Origin: Rhyacichthys aspro
Taxonomy: Eukaryota; Chordata; Actinopteri; Gobiiformes; Rhyacichthyidae
DNA length: 64,000 nt
Assembly: GCA_036850595.1 (NCBI GenBank)
Contig: CM072160.1
Span: 13,185,906-13,249,905 of the forward strand
Direction of reading: 5' to 3'
Made by a program: the position numbers and the translations under genes. Positions 39,525 through 52,432 of the stretch are shown here, piece by piece; the stretch's first letter is position 1; each line of letters starts with the position of its first letter. The notes beneath the pieces are model-generated. The model did not search any database and was not told the origin of the DNA. It saw only the letters and a list, made by a program, of their open reading frames with translations.

Positions 39525-40440
39525 ACTAAGACTTGACTTTATTATCCCACAAGGGAAATTGCTTTGTCACAGTAGCTTAGTAACAAACAAACAGACTCTC
39601 ATGAACACAGACAATAAAATAATGAAGTAAGTAAAAGTAAAATAAATATATACAATAATGTACAATAACAGTGAATATGTCATTTACATATGTTCAAATG
39701 TAAAATGGAAAAATATGGAATAGCCAATAAATAATACGTTATACATAAATTGAATAAGTAATAAGGTGCATGAAACAAGAGACTGTAGTGTTATTTGGGG
39801 AATTATCTACAGGTGAATTGAGAACAGTACTGTTCAGTGTGGCAGTGGAGTTGGATGAGTCTATTAGAAAACAAGCTCCACTGCCCCTCAATAGTCCAGT
39901 GAAGTGGGTGGGATGAATTGTCCAAGATGGAGAGCAGTTTGTTCGGTGTCCTTCTGTCCCTCACTGACTCAGATGCCTTCATACTGGAGCCTATGACATG
40001 TCCTTAAGGATCAGTTTGTTGAACAGGTCAATGTCCTTCTTATTAGTGCTGCTCCCCCAGGAGACCACAGCAAGGTACTGAGTCCTTTCTACCACAGACT
40101 GGTAGAAGAGCTCCAGCATCTTGCTGCACACATTGAAACCCCTGAGCTTCCTCAGTCAGTAGAGTTTGCTTATGCCCTTCTTTTACACAGCATCACTGAT
40201 CTTCCAGTCCAGCTGCTGTTCAAGTGAACACCAGGGACTTGTAGAGGTCCACTACATCCACCTTCTGGCCCAGGATGGTGATGGGCTCCACTGGTGTCCT
40301 CTTCTTCCTGAAGTAAACCACCAGCTCCTTGGTCTTCTCCAGGTTTAGGAGCAGGTGGTTTGTCTGGGACCACTCCACAAAGTCAGTGATCAGTGTCCTG
40401 TACTCTGACTCCTGTCCACCTCTGATACTGACCTGTCTAC
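39525..40440 (-). mobile_element. Second LINE fragment with 3' UTR-like end
   Basis: Minus-strand translation gives pieces of LINE pol thumb/C-terminal region (KTKELVVYFRKKRTPVEPIT type near 40270-40330; SVRDRRTPNKLLSILDNSSHP near 39900-39960). The 3' end (about 39530-39562) reads as an ATTTCCCTTGTGGGATAATA-type tail, the usual end of fish LINEs. Multiple frameshifts. Confidence 0.65.
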
Positions 40441-41149
40441 TGAATGATTATGTCCCTCTGCCGAGATGATTCGTCCCACTTAGCATACTTCTTCCCACTT
40501 GATAAAGCTGCAGTTTTCTGCATCAGTTTGATTACACACTCTTGCTGTTACCGCAGGACCTGCCTGACGTTATTGATGACAAATGTACGGCTGTAGACGA
40601 GGACAACTTCCAGATAAGGGACACTGACTTCTTCTCGGATGTCTCCTCCCTCTTTGTGACACAGTCAAAAGCAGTTGGCAATTTGCCGACTCTAAATAGG
40701 ATTCTGATCTATTCATAGAGTCCCATGGTGTAATTAGTGCTGTACAGAGACTATAAGACAGAGTTAGCTGCAGATCCATCAGTTCCAGTCACAACTGTTG
40801 CAGCGCTGTGTCAGTCCTGTGGTATTTCTATGTATGTTGAGTGGCCTCTTTCAGCATTAGTTGTAAAGTACTTGTTTGTAATTTGTCTAATGTATGAAGT
40901 CAATTTAGCTTTAAATGAGTATACTTATCATGCACAAACTGATTTTTCTCTTGTAGCATTGTTTCCAGCCCATTCATGTACAACAATATGTCCACAGTGA
41001 ACGCAAAATCCAAAGCCAATCAGTGTCGCTCAGCTCTGGAAAATCATTGGCTTGTCCCATAATCTCCAAAAATGAGCTTTTCTCTTATTTGAGCTCCCAC
41101 ACTGACTACCTTCTCCTTATCTAATGGACATTAAGTGTAAAGTAAGTCC

Positions 41150-41770
41150 TGGTTTTTACAACTACCTTCAACCTGCAATACAGACCTTGCACAAGGCTTC
41201 CTGGTGAACTATGCAGTGCTGGAAAATTCCATTAAACTCATGACTTTCCTCTTTCACTTTATCCTGGATCTTTTCAGCAGCAAGGTTTTTTTCTGTGATA
41301 CTATCCATCTTTGGTGACATTTGCCACTCTGGCAGCTTTAGCCTCTTGATGACACCAGCCACTCTGTAACACCGGTCTGCTCCTCAGTTGTCCCCTTCAT
41401 GGACTTTGTGGCCAAATACTCCTCTGTGAGCTCACAATTGTTGTAAATCCCTCTGATAAAAATTAAAAGCTGCTCAGTGTCTTTATTGTTGTTAATTTTT
41501 TCCCCAGTTGCTACTAATGAATAGAAATGAATTGTGTTAAACATTTCAAATCAACTAGCTTTAGAAACTGATGAGGCTGAAAAACTCATTCCAGTGCTTG
41601 TGATGAAAGGTTGAAACTTGTCCCAACCCGTAAGAGGCTACAGCATCATTAAATTTGTCCTGACAAAGACTAAAAGGGCAAAACAATACAGCACAGTAAG
41701 AAAAGCATTCCTGAGTCTTAAAAGAAACAAGGTAAATGCTTTGATGCAGGCTGTCAGTGCAGACCAATTA
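41150..41770 (-). mobile_element. hAT-like / GTF2IRD2-type transposase-derived fragment
   Basis: Minus-strand pieces TEQLLIFIRGI, SMKGTTEEQTGV and FQHCIVHQEALCKV match the conserved core of transposon-derived GTF2IRD2/ZBED-like proteins (F-H-C-I-I-H-Q-E-x-L-C). It is broken by stops, with no splice structure or start. Probably one segment of a decayed DNA transposon. Confidence 0.6.
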
Positions 41771-43570
41771 GACAGGTTTACAGTAAATATAATAAAAGAC
41801 TATTATATTACTGTACCTAACCAAAGTCACATCCAAGTTGAGTGTTAACAAGGTCACTTACCAGTCATTACACTGGGGTTTCAAATCCTACTGACCAAGG
41901 TGTACACTGTAGTTGGCAGAGTTCAAGCTATTCCAGCCACATTACCTGCATTTATGTTGAAAAGTCCACATCTGTAGTGACTGTTAACTACACTAGCGCA
42001 GGTCCCATGTGGTTTAGTGAGAAAAAATGGGCCACCATCTTCTATGGATTCTGGCCACAAATGACTAAAACTGTTAATGTGAAGATTCACAAAAAGAAGA
42101 CTGGTTATAGACGCTTTATATAATCATCCGTCAACAGACTGCACTGTGGTAATTATTTTCCTTGAGAACTGAGCCATAGCACAAGGATTCATTCTTGAAA
42201 TGTTAAAGAACAATGAGTGAAAAGAGACTGAAAAATGTACTTGACTGGTTTAATGTTGGGATGATATTTTTCAAGTGGTGGAGAGTGTGATAGGTTAAAA
42301 TAACATTCACAATCCTCCATAAAATGATCTAGTCCTTAATATGATTTCATTTAAAATGAGAGAAAAGGTTAAAAACAGTAAAAAGGCCCCAAGCATTTAA
42401 AAACAACTGATATCCACTTTAAAGTCAGGTAAAACATGTTAAATACTTTACAAACGTTAAAACTCTGTGTTTTACTGCATGCTTTACTAATATCTGTCAT
42501 TCCGATTAAGAGAAAAACAATGTCACACATTGGTAATCTGTTGCTAAGCCTTAGTCCCTGTTTTAGCTGCAGCTCTGGGATCGAGCGGTCTCTGCTCCAC
42601 CCACATGCAGGAGAATTATGCCCTCATTGCAATAAACCACTGCCAGAAGGAAACACAATGAATCTCTCTCGGGATTCTTCCTCCTTTATTCACAGGTGAT
42701 GGTAGGGCTGGGTGATGTGGACAAAACAGTATCAATTAATTATTATTAAATCATAATATTTTTACTGTAGCTATATCTCAATACAAAATGTATATCTCAA
42801 CATATTTACTTCATAATCAAAACAAACAAACAAACAAACAATTAATATTGCACATTCACTTTGCACATATTCTTGGAATATATTTAGACCCTTAGAAAAT
42901 AAATTCAACTTAAAAATGCAAAAACAAAAGAGATAATAAGGGGCAAATTTGCTCTTACAATGAGGTTTTTTGTGCTTCTTCCTAAAACAGACCCCATTGC
43001 ATATTTAGGGCCTTGTGCACACACATGCAAACACACATGTGCAAACACATTGCCTGAGCAAAAAAGAACAAAACAATATCAATAGGCTGGCGTATCTACA
43101 ATACATGTTAAGATTCTGTGCCAAGAAAACTGGCCCATCAACCATCTCAGGGTTCAAAGATGATCTTTGGCAGGTCACAATGTTGCCACTACAACTGGAA
43201 ACCCTTTTCAGAGAAGGAACTGGTGGCTGGGACACAAAGGTATTTTTTGGCTAGACAGCTCAGTGCTGGACAGGCAACCTTATGTTCCTTCCACAATTAA
43301 ACTGGTTTTGGCTCACTTTCAAGACCAGGAAGTTCATTCTCTATTTCTTCCCTTGGTGTGAAAGTAATTGAACTGATTGCTGTGTTTTGTTTGAAGAAGC
43401 TAGCCAGTGATTTTTTTCCTTTTTAGCTTTGGGTAGCACGGTGTCACAAACAAACATCTGCCCTTATCAATGATCAAAGACTCCAAGCCTCCAAGATTAT
43501 TCTTTGTCTGAGTGTGTCCATTTTATCACAAAGGAGTGGCTCTGAATTGTGAGTCTACAAAAGACATGAA
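41771..43570. other. Spacer between the kinase copies, no gene recognised
   Basis: A mix of AT-rich sequence and moderately GC-rich blocks (for example 42550-42700 and 43120-43380) that may be further decayed repeats. No coding signal is supported on either strand. Confidence 0.45.
42819..42841. repeat. (AAAC)n microsatellite
   Basis: About five to six AAAC units in the AT-rich spacer between the two kinase copies. Confidence 0.85.
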
Positions 43571-43785
43571 GGCTGTTTCCCAATTGCCAGGGTCCTTCCT
43601 CCAGAGTTGGTTCCTCCCTGGCCAAGGCTAGAGTCCTGGGTGACTCCTCATGAGTAAAACTGAACTGTGCAGTTTATTGGGAAAATCTCAGTCCTTGGGA
43701 AGAGGTGGGGTTTGGAACCAAATGAAACTCACCTTTGGATGCTGGTTTCCTCCCATGGAAGGATCCTGGAAATTGGCAAACAGCG
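43571..43785. mobile_element. Probable MITE (about 215 bp) with imperfect terminal inverted repeats
   Basis: The left end GGCTGTTTCCCAATTGCCAG, continuing as GGTCCTTCC, is matched in inverse orientation at the right end by GGAAGGATCCTGGAAATTGG followed by CAAACAGC, about 26 of 31 positions. The interior has no coding capacity. The target-site duplication is unclear. I cannot name the family. Confidence 0.5.
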
Positions 43786-43789
43786 AAAC

Positions 43790-44589
43790 TTATTGCTTTA
43801 GCATTTATGTTTCCGCTTGTGCTAAGATCCAGAAGACTCAACCCAATAAATCACTGATGATTCTTTTTTCCCCGTTTACTGGGCTGTAACAAGTGGTCAA
43901 AGCTGGGAGCCGGGCCCCTCTGGTTATGTGGTAGTACCAGAGGGGCCAGCACTGAGCCCTGATATGAGTCTTTTTGAAAATGTCAGTGATAAAAGGATCT
44001 TGCTTGGAGCCTAGTATTTTACTTCATATTATTTTATTTCACTTAAAAACAGTCATCTTTATTGTTTTAGTTCAAATCTAATTGATCAGAAATGATTGAT
44101 TGATTTATTGATCTGAATTTGGTTTAAAATTCTATTCCCAATATTGTCCTGTTTGATTGACATTTTCAGCAATATCAGCTGCATGTTTTATGTTACACTC
44201 AAATTGTGTTACTGTATTCTTGTACTGCTGTTTTACTCTCCTTTATATTTTTTTCATTGTTCCATATGCTATCAGAGCCACACAAAAAGTGATCAAGTAA
44301 TTTATAGAATGTCTTGTGACCCCTCTTGTATCATGGATCTTTGTTAAGGATCCAAAAAAAAAAAGGTGTAAATTAATTGTAGGATTTTTTTTTATTTTAA
44401 TTTTTTTTTACAAAACCTAAAATGAAGAGAACAGTTGCACTAGAAAAACTGAAAGCATTGTTTTCACTTCATACATTTCAGCAGTTATGCACCATTGTAA
44501 ATTAAAAAAGTATAACATGAAAACATTAAAACTTTTTTTATTGAGTCAATTTTATTAATGTTTGTAAACCTCCCCCCCAAAAAACCCCA
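43790..44589. other. AT-rich 3' flank of the intact kinase gene
   Basis: No gene seen. Several TTTATT strings (AATAAA on the gene strand) near 44537-44557 could end the minus-strand kinase transcript. Confidence 0.4.
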
Positions 44590-44965
44590 CAGCCTTAATC
44601 CTGAAACTGGTCAACGTCGAATTGTGGTCGAACCCAGATTCTCAGCAAAAATGTAGAGAGCAATTAGAAAGAATCTGTGTGAATCAGCAGCTTCATGACA
44701 CCACTGAGAGAGACTGTGTTGTCATCAGCTCAGGCCATACGAGGTCGACATTGTAGCAAAACTATTACAAATGTGTAGTTCTGCTACAGTCCTGACCCCA
44801 TTATTGCCTGGATTGATAAAAACACAGTCTTGCTCTGTTGTGTTATGAAGCTGGTGATTTACTATAGATCATCCAAACATTTAAACTGATAATCTGAGTC
44901 TGACCACAAGACGACTTTAACCATTAAAAACCCCACTGAGTTTTGACAGATCCTGAGTCCGGTCT

Positions 44966-47900
44966 TCATTCCTCCTCGACGTCTGCGCAGAAGCAGCACA
45001 GTTTCTTTCTCATCCAGGAGAAGATTCGACGGAAGCAGTTCTTCTTTTTCTTTGTTGTTGCAGCGACACCTGAATATACAGTTCAATAATGAATCTGTAT
45101 GAATTGATCTGCCTTTTGAATCAGTGACGGTGGTCAACATGAGACTAAATATTACCTGAAGTAAACACTTCTGACACAGCGTCGTTGCTGAGGACGTTTG
45201 ACTCAGCCTCTGGTGTTGGTATGGGCTCCTTCTCGTCCTCATCTAGGGTCGTGGTGTTGTCTGGTGTGGCCATTTTAACCACAACGACCCTTGGTTCTGA
45301 ACAACATTGACTGAAGTTCTCTGTTTTTTCAGGGGTCTTCAGTGGTCCACTTTTGACACTAAAGAAACACACAAAAAGATTCCATTTTATATTTTATTTC
45401 ATCTTTTATTTTGATCACTCTGTGCATAAGCACTTTAACTTATTACATTTTATGTCATTATTTTAAAGTGTTACTTTAAAGTTTTGTTTTTCTAGAAGCA
45501 GTTAAATCTTACCTAAACTCTTCCTGGTCGTCCTCGATCAGTGTAAAAGTGTTTTCAGGCGTGGCTGCCTTCACCATGATGACCCCTGATGCTGGACTGG
45601 AGGCAACTGGAGTGTTTGGTTTTTCATGGACCAGGCTGACGTTCTCTGGTGTTTCTACTGTCTTCTCTGGTCCACTCTGTACACTAATGGCATACACAGA
45701 AGAATAAAATCAAAAACTGTCCTAAGGTCAGTTATTTCTTATTTTGGCGTCTTCCTTGAAATAAGATTCAGTTCAGATTACACAACCCTGAATGTTACTG
45801 CACTACTGCTGTACAGTTCACACTATAAAATGTTCTCATTTCTTTTTCAATCAATGCACGACTCTCTTCTCTCATCAGTAGATGTTTTTTTTTAGTTCTA
45901 CACAACCTTGACTTTGTGTAATCCTTGACTTTTACTCAAACCAAAGCATATTCTCACCTGACACAATCCTCGTTGTCCTCATCCAGTGATAATGTGTTTT
46001 CTGGTGAGGCTGGTTTCACCAGGATTACTTTTGGTGAACTTCTTGCTTCGTCCTGGACTGTGTTGACATGCTGCTGCTGCTCTGGTTTCTCCTCCATCTC
46101 ACTCTGAGCACTACAGACACAGCACACAAACAAATGCTGTGTTACAACTCTTCATGTATTATTTTAGCTTTGATTTACAGAAAAGAGTGGGTTCACAAAC
46201 TTTACACATAAAGTTATGGATGACTGAGAAGTTCAGAGACACTTACCAAGACTGTCCTTTTGAAATAAATGGATGTCTCAGGATTTGAGCGGGGGTGAAC
46301 CTGTGAGCCTCATTCATTCGAAGCATGCAATGTAACAGATCCAGGAAATCAAGAAGTTCTTCTCCTTCATTCAAGAGAGGTCCAGCATGAGCCTAGTTTA
46401 GAAAACAAGGAGGTAATTGTGGTTAATTATGGACGATGAAGAACAGTTGGTATATATCTGTTTAAATAAGCTGCATAATCATGCACTTGTGTCTGGTATT
46501 AACTAAAATAACTAACAATGGTTAAAAAAAGTATCACATTCATACATACCACTATCAGTTCAATTAGTGTGCTGTAAGCTTCTGTGAAGTATGTCTTTAT
46601 GTCTCCAGGGGACAATTTATGACACTCTTCATACTCTTTAACAGTCTAAATGGAAATAAATGAGAAATTTAAAAAACTGTTTAACTTTAACAAATATTTA
46701 TGACCATCTATGTATGTTTGTATGTATTTTACCATAAACCTCCAACTCTTGCCAATGTGATTGAAGAAAAATATTGTATTTCTTCCTTTATCTAGGATTT
46801 GATCTGATAGTTGATCAAAAAATTTGACCATAACCTTCAGCTGAAACAAACAAAAACACATCATGATATAAACCAATAACAGTGTTTTGTGCAGATCTTA
46901 CTCTATAGACGTTTTCTGGTTGACTTACTGCCTCAAATTCAGTCCGTTCTGGGAAGATATCGAAGCCAAGGAACATGGACGCCATCATATTTCCCAGAGA
47001 CCACACATCAATGGCCTCGTTGAATGGCAGTCCTAAAATGATTTCAGGAGCCCTGAATAAGGCAGAAATATAAAAGGATGGATGAACACAATATTTCAAC
47101 AACAGGAACAGTTTCTGCACATATCAGGTTGTAAAAGCTTACCTGTACTTCACATTCTGCACTATCATGCCCTGTTTAGCTTTGGTCTTATACATGGCCG
47201 AACCAAAGCCAGTGAGTTTCATTTCAAACGGACGCTTGGTGTGATCACACAGCATTACATTCTCCAGCTCTACGTTTGTGTGGATGACCCCTGCAGTCCT
47301 CAGGGCTTCCAACGCTGTGGCCACCTGCACAAGACAACTTACAACTTAGTTTATGAACAGATTAAAACTCAATCTTCAAAGTTAGATGTGTATTAGACTC
47401 GTTCTGTGTTCTTGTCCTACCTGCTGGATGGTAGAGCGGATGTCACTGAAGGGCATCAGGCCATGATGGTCAAAGTACTCAGCCAAACTCATGTCCAGCT
47501 TCTCAAACACCAGAGTCCTCCAGAGGCGAGAGTCAAATTCCTCATGGTACTTCCCAACGTTGTGCTGGTCCAGGCCCTAAGGACAGGGATATAAACAATT
47601 CACACATCTACTTAAGCTCATGGGTCAGCCTGACCCTCCTCAGAATATGTCCTGTAATCTCTGAGTGAGGGAATAATGCTGGCTGAGAGTTATTTAGATG
47701 ATCATGTCATTAATCTAACAATAATCTTACCTCCTTGTTAGTGTTTTGAGCGGAGTTGGGAAGTTTCACAGCCACAGTCTTGTTGTCCTTCTCCTGACAC
47801 TTGACCACTTGACCAAATTGTCCTTCCTCCAGCACCTGGAGGATTATTTTTTTGATCCTCTCAGTGGTCAGTGTCTCCATTTCACACTGCTCACTATCAT

Positions 47901-50451
47901 AAACAAACAGACAAACTTAGATACAGTGTTTCATTTGGTCTTTATTTACATTTCTATAAATGATAGAAGCAGGAAATCTTACCTCAAACGTCCCTGTTTG
48001 TCTTTGACCAGTGGAGCAGTGTTTTCAGGATTGGCTGCCTTCACCGTGATGACCCTCGGCCCTGGACTGGAGGAAACTGGAGTGTTTGCTCTTTCTTTTG
48101 GCCTTTTCTCTTTCCCACAGTTCACACTAACAACACACACAATCATATATTGTATCACTGATCTTTGTGCCCACTAGAACACAAACTTATATTGTGTCAT
48201 TATTCACTGTGTGCTTTGTTTGGTTTCTCTAGAATCAGGTCAATCTTACCTAAAGTGTTCCTTTTCGTCCTGGGCCAGTGGAGCTGTGTTCTCTGGTGTG
48301 GCTGGCTTTACCTTCATGACCCTTGGTGCTGGACCAGAAGTGACTTTTTCTGTTCTGCTTTCCACACTACTGACACAACCACACAAACATTTGGTTACTT
48401 TAAATTATATCATTAAATCAATTTGTAATGAATTAGCTTAAAGTAATTGAGGTTTATCTGGATATTCAAGAAGAATATTTTGTACGGATACTATTTTGGT
48501 ATAGCTTGACTTGAATAATTGAGAACACAAGTAGGGCACACACTTACCAATAACATTTAGTACTAATAAACGGATGTTTTAAGATGTCGGTGGGCTTGAT
48601 CCTGTTGATGTGATTTGCATCAAGCATTTGTCGTAACAAGTCGATGAAGTCTTTAAGGTCTTCGATCTCCTTCTTGTCACTGACTTGAACATAAGCCTGA
48701 AACAAGGATAAAGTTAAACACAACTGGTTAAAGATGACTGCGAGCAGTGTTGCTCAAGACTTCACACTATATTTGTTTCACATCCATACCTTTATCAAAT
48801 CTTCTAGTGATTTGTATTGTTCTGTGTGGAAAGTGCGTATCAGGTCAGGGTTTATATTGTTAAATATTGTGAACTCGTCATTGTTCTAAATGAAGGTAAA
48901 AAAAAAGAATTGATAATATTAGTGGAACTTTTGTAAATAAACACGTAAAAGTCTAAGGAAGAGAAATGTTTGCAACACTTTTACCATTAACTTCCATCTG
49001 CTTAGCTTTCCGATTTTCTCTTTACAGAAAAACAAATCTGTTTTGATTCCTTCATCAAGAACCTGGTCAGGTGGTTGACCACAAAGTTTTACGATAACCT
49101 TCAGCTGGAGAAACAAATCGTGATGTCAGACAACAAATACATCTGATGCTTCAATAACTACAAATAAAGCTTTTGTACAGATCTTGACTCAGTCCTTTAG
49201 GTAACTGTTAAATGACTTACCACGTCAAACTCAGGTCGGTCAGGGAAGATCTCAAAGCCAAGCACCAAGCTTGCCACCACAGTTCCCAGAGCCCACACAT
49301 CAATGGCCTCACCGAACTGCATTCCTAAAATAACTTCAGGAGCCCTGAGTGTGGAAGAAATGCATCATACTTAATGCACTAGTGTTCATAATGAAAAGAC
49401 TTTATCATATAAATAGAGTTTAAAGCATACCTGAAAGCCCTATTCTGCACTAACATGCCCTTTTTAACTTCAGTGCAATGCATGGCCACACCAAAATCTA
49501 TTAGTTTAGCTCTGAAGTCATTTCTGGTGTGATCACACAGCATGATGTTGTTAGGCTTTATGTCTGCGTGGATCAGCCCAATGCTCTTCAAGCTTTCTAA
49601 CGCTGTTGCCATCTGCACAAGATAAAAGCAGTTATAATATGAATATCTCAACAAACTGTGTACAATGTGTGACATGGAGCCATTTCTCTCTCTCTTTAAT
49701 CATTTGTTCAAGTGTGTGACCAGTTGATACCTGTTTGACAATAGGCCTGATGTGACACACAGGCAGTGACTTCACATTGTGACAGTAGTCTTGTAAACTC
49801 ATGTCCAGTATCTCCAAAACCAGAGCTGGTCCATAGCTGGTGTCGAATGAGTCAATGAACTTAACAATGTTGCATTTGTCCATGCCCTCCTCCATCATTA
49901 ATTTCAACAAGAAAACCTGAAGACACATAAAATAAGGACAAGGACATTTATCATTTCACACAATAAGCCACTAAGGCATGTAATTATTATGAAAAATAAC
50001 ATGAGAAAAAGAAATTCCCTGAAGTTACAAAATGTATAAAACTAATTGTTTTTAGATGAAAAATGTTGATATTGCATTGTCTCTTATCAATCTCATCATT
50101 TTTCTATAAAAATAAACTGGTTGTTTGTTTTGATATGAGATATTTTTACAATACTTTTACGTGTCCACGTATCGTGAGATTGAAATAGTTTATGTAAAAC
50201 TGGAAAAAGCACTCATTTCAACCTAAAACAATGAAACACTTATTGGGTCTTACCTCTCTATCAGAGTCTTGCTTGAAATGTGGAAGTTTTACTGCCACAA
50301 CCTCCTTAGTGTCCTTCTTCAGACACTTGACCACTTGACCAAATGTACCATACCCCAGTACTTGGAGCAAGTCATAAGTGACTGGGATGTTTTTTTCTAT
50401 CTGATCAATAGTCATTTCTGTCTCGTTTTGTTCCATTATTGTTGTCATCAT
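44966..50451 (-). CDS. HIPK-like tandem kinase-pseudokinase (20 exons, 973 aa)
   Basis: Exons: 50254-50451, 49731-49916, 49431-49612, 49221-49344, 48985-49104, 48790-48885, 48548-48696, 48250-48366, 47983-48126, 47731-47893, 47421-47576, 47143-47324, 46929-47052, 46733-46840, 46550-46645, 46247-46392, 45958-46110, 45513-45683, 45156-45358, 44966-45069; total 2,922 bp, no frame break. Domain 1 (about 25-350): GYGTFG loop 33-38, VAVK Lys55, helix C Glu66, HADIKPNN (HIPKs also have HAD) with Asp145, DFG 167-169, APE, DVW. The HIPK activation-loop Tyr position is Leu (MLVQNRAFRAPE). Exons 8-9 encode linker repeats. Domain 2 (about 455-800): loop EEGQFG, Lys482, shortened helix C, HTN in place of HRD (Asn562), GFG in place of DFG (Gly584), but APEIILGLPFNEAIDVWSLG is kept. 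Exons 17-19 are repeat exons; the end is KKKKNCFRRIFSWMRKKLCC plus an acidic tail. No terminal exon exists between the two domains, and phases 2-2 connect them. An upstream 5' UTR exon is likely (acceptor at 50457-50458). Confidence 0.8.
45156..48366 (-). repeat. Five homologous phase 2-2 tail exons with V-K-x-A-x-P-E-N-T motif
   Basis: Exons 48250-48366, 47983-48126, 45958-46110, 45513-45683 and 45156-45358 encode related low-complexity segments. Their cores are VKPATPENTAPL, VKAANPENTAPL, VKPASPENTLSL, VKAATPENTFTL and VKMATPDNTTTL, followed by acidic D-E-D-E stretches. The first four are multiples of three and split codons at phase 2 on both sides, so they can be skipped or duplicated without changing the frame. 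The last ends in phase 1. Confidence 0.85.
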
Positions 50452-52430
50452 ATGCACTAAAATAAGAAAATCACACAGGTCATAGATTTAACATCCTTAA
50501 CAACATATTATCCCTGTACTAATATTCATCAAGGCTAAGGGGAATGTTGAATCACTTTCTATATATGCCCACAGTCTGTTTGTGATTTACATTGGCCTGA
50601 CATTTGGTCGAAACAACAGTCATCTTTTTTAAATGATTACAGTGGCTGCATTTTGGATCTCAAACATCCTAACACACATGTTTTTACAAACATTTTACAA
50701 CTCTGAACCAAAATATTGCTGTTCCAATACATTGAGAACAAGTGCTGTCTTACCACGTATGTTCTTCCTGTCCACTTATTTGCTTTGTTTCCTTGTAATG
50801 TTTTGTTTAACCGTCTGTAATGCTGAGTGTGTAACTCTGTTTAGCTGCTCACAGTAGAATGAAGGTTCAGTTTCAGAATTGCAGAATAGTTCTAGATGCA
50901 TGACATAATCTTGTGTCCATGGATACCCAGTGACCAACTGTAACACAATATTTATACAATAACACATTTAACATAAAAATCTGAATTTATTCAAACATTT
51001 ATTGAAAATATACACAGATAATTCAATGTCTAAAGTTCCCTTTTTCTAACCAAAGCTTCATTAACATGTATGTTTAATGTACGAGAAAGATAATGGCATA
51101 TTTATGCATCATTATGCACAGGTTTTCATGAAAGAAAGTGTTTTTTGTTTGTTGTTCAAATGTAAACCATATAAACTTCACACCTATTAAATTATACATG
51201 TATGAATGAGACCAAGGATAACATCTGAGCTGTGGGAAGATCCTACACTAGGGGAGAGTGGGGTGAATTGAGCTTGAATTTATTTATTTTTTTTTATCAA
51301 ATGATCTTTCTGCGAGGCCAATAAAATGCTGATGTATAATAAAAATATCTTAACTTATTTTAGGATGTTTCCTATCAGTCAAAATGATTGGGCTCTACTG
51401 CTGACATTAAAGTCAGGGATAAGCTGACCATTTAACTGAATCCCTGCATGTTTTAAAATTTGAGGGAATATTTAATAACATTATTTATTTACATTTTTAC
51501 TAAAATTTCAAAGTTACAATATTTATTTATCAAGGAAAATAGGATAATGAAAGGAAATGAAAAAGTAAGTAGCTAGCACATACAGCCTGGTACAACATTC
51601 ATCTGATTTATTTTTACAAAGACAGCAAAACAAAATATTAATTTGGATGTTTTTTATTGATAATAATAGGTTGTTCATATATTGACAAAAGGCAGTGTGG
51701 ATCAACCATTCTGTCGCTGTTTTTAGGTGTTTTTTAACAGTAAATTAAATTGTTTCAACAAAATATGTAATGATGACAAGAAGTGGAAGTAGGCTGGGGG
51801 CTGCTTGCTGGGGGCCTTGCATGTTGGGGGCCCTAGGCAATTGCATACCCTTGGCCAATAGTAAGCACGCAACTTGTTTTTAAGAGACAGTGGGGTGGGT
51901 CAACTTACCCACTGGCTCATCCTACTCCACTTTCCCCTACTCTGATGTAATGTATAGTATTTTTTGTAAATAGTAGTATTTTAACATTGTTTATTTGTAC
52001 AACAACAAATAAAACAACTCTAACAACTAGGCCTATCAGTAATAAAATTCCAAGTTTGGATTTACTGAGCCCATCTGTTCTAGTGATAAAGTTACATTCA
52101 CTTCAATATAGGCCATTGCATAGATAAATTAAACAGAGGGGGCATTAATCCACATAAAGTGACAATTGTTCCATTAATCTTGAGGCATTTTTACATTATT
52201 TTTTTTGAATAGTTGGTTTAATGTGGGTTAATACAAATTGCTGTAAAATATTAACGAAGAGACAGCACAAGTTCAAAAGGTTTACTTTGAGCCACAAAGG
52301 GTGGTTAACTGTGAAATAAACTGCCATTATACCTTGGGATACCCACGACTGTTTGCCCCAGATAATGTATAAATAAAGTTTACCCAGGCGGATGGAGCTG
52401 AACACAAATGGGCTGTCCCAGAGCATGCTC
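50452..52430. other. Divergent region between the kinase gene and ttc12
   Basis: 5' flank of the kinase gene. Part of it (about 50966-51540) is duplicated at 36003-36280. The remainder is AT-rich without supported exons. Confidence 0.5.
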
Positions 52431-52432
52431 AC

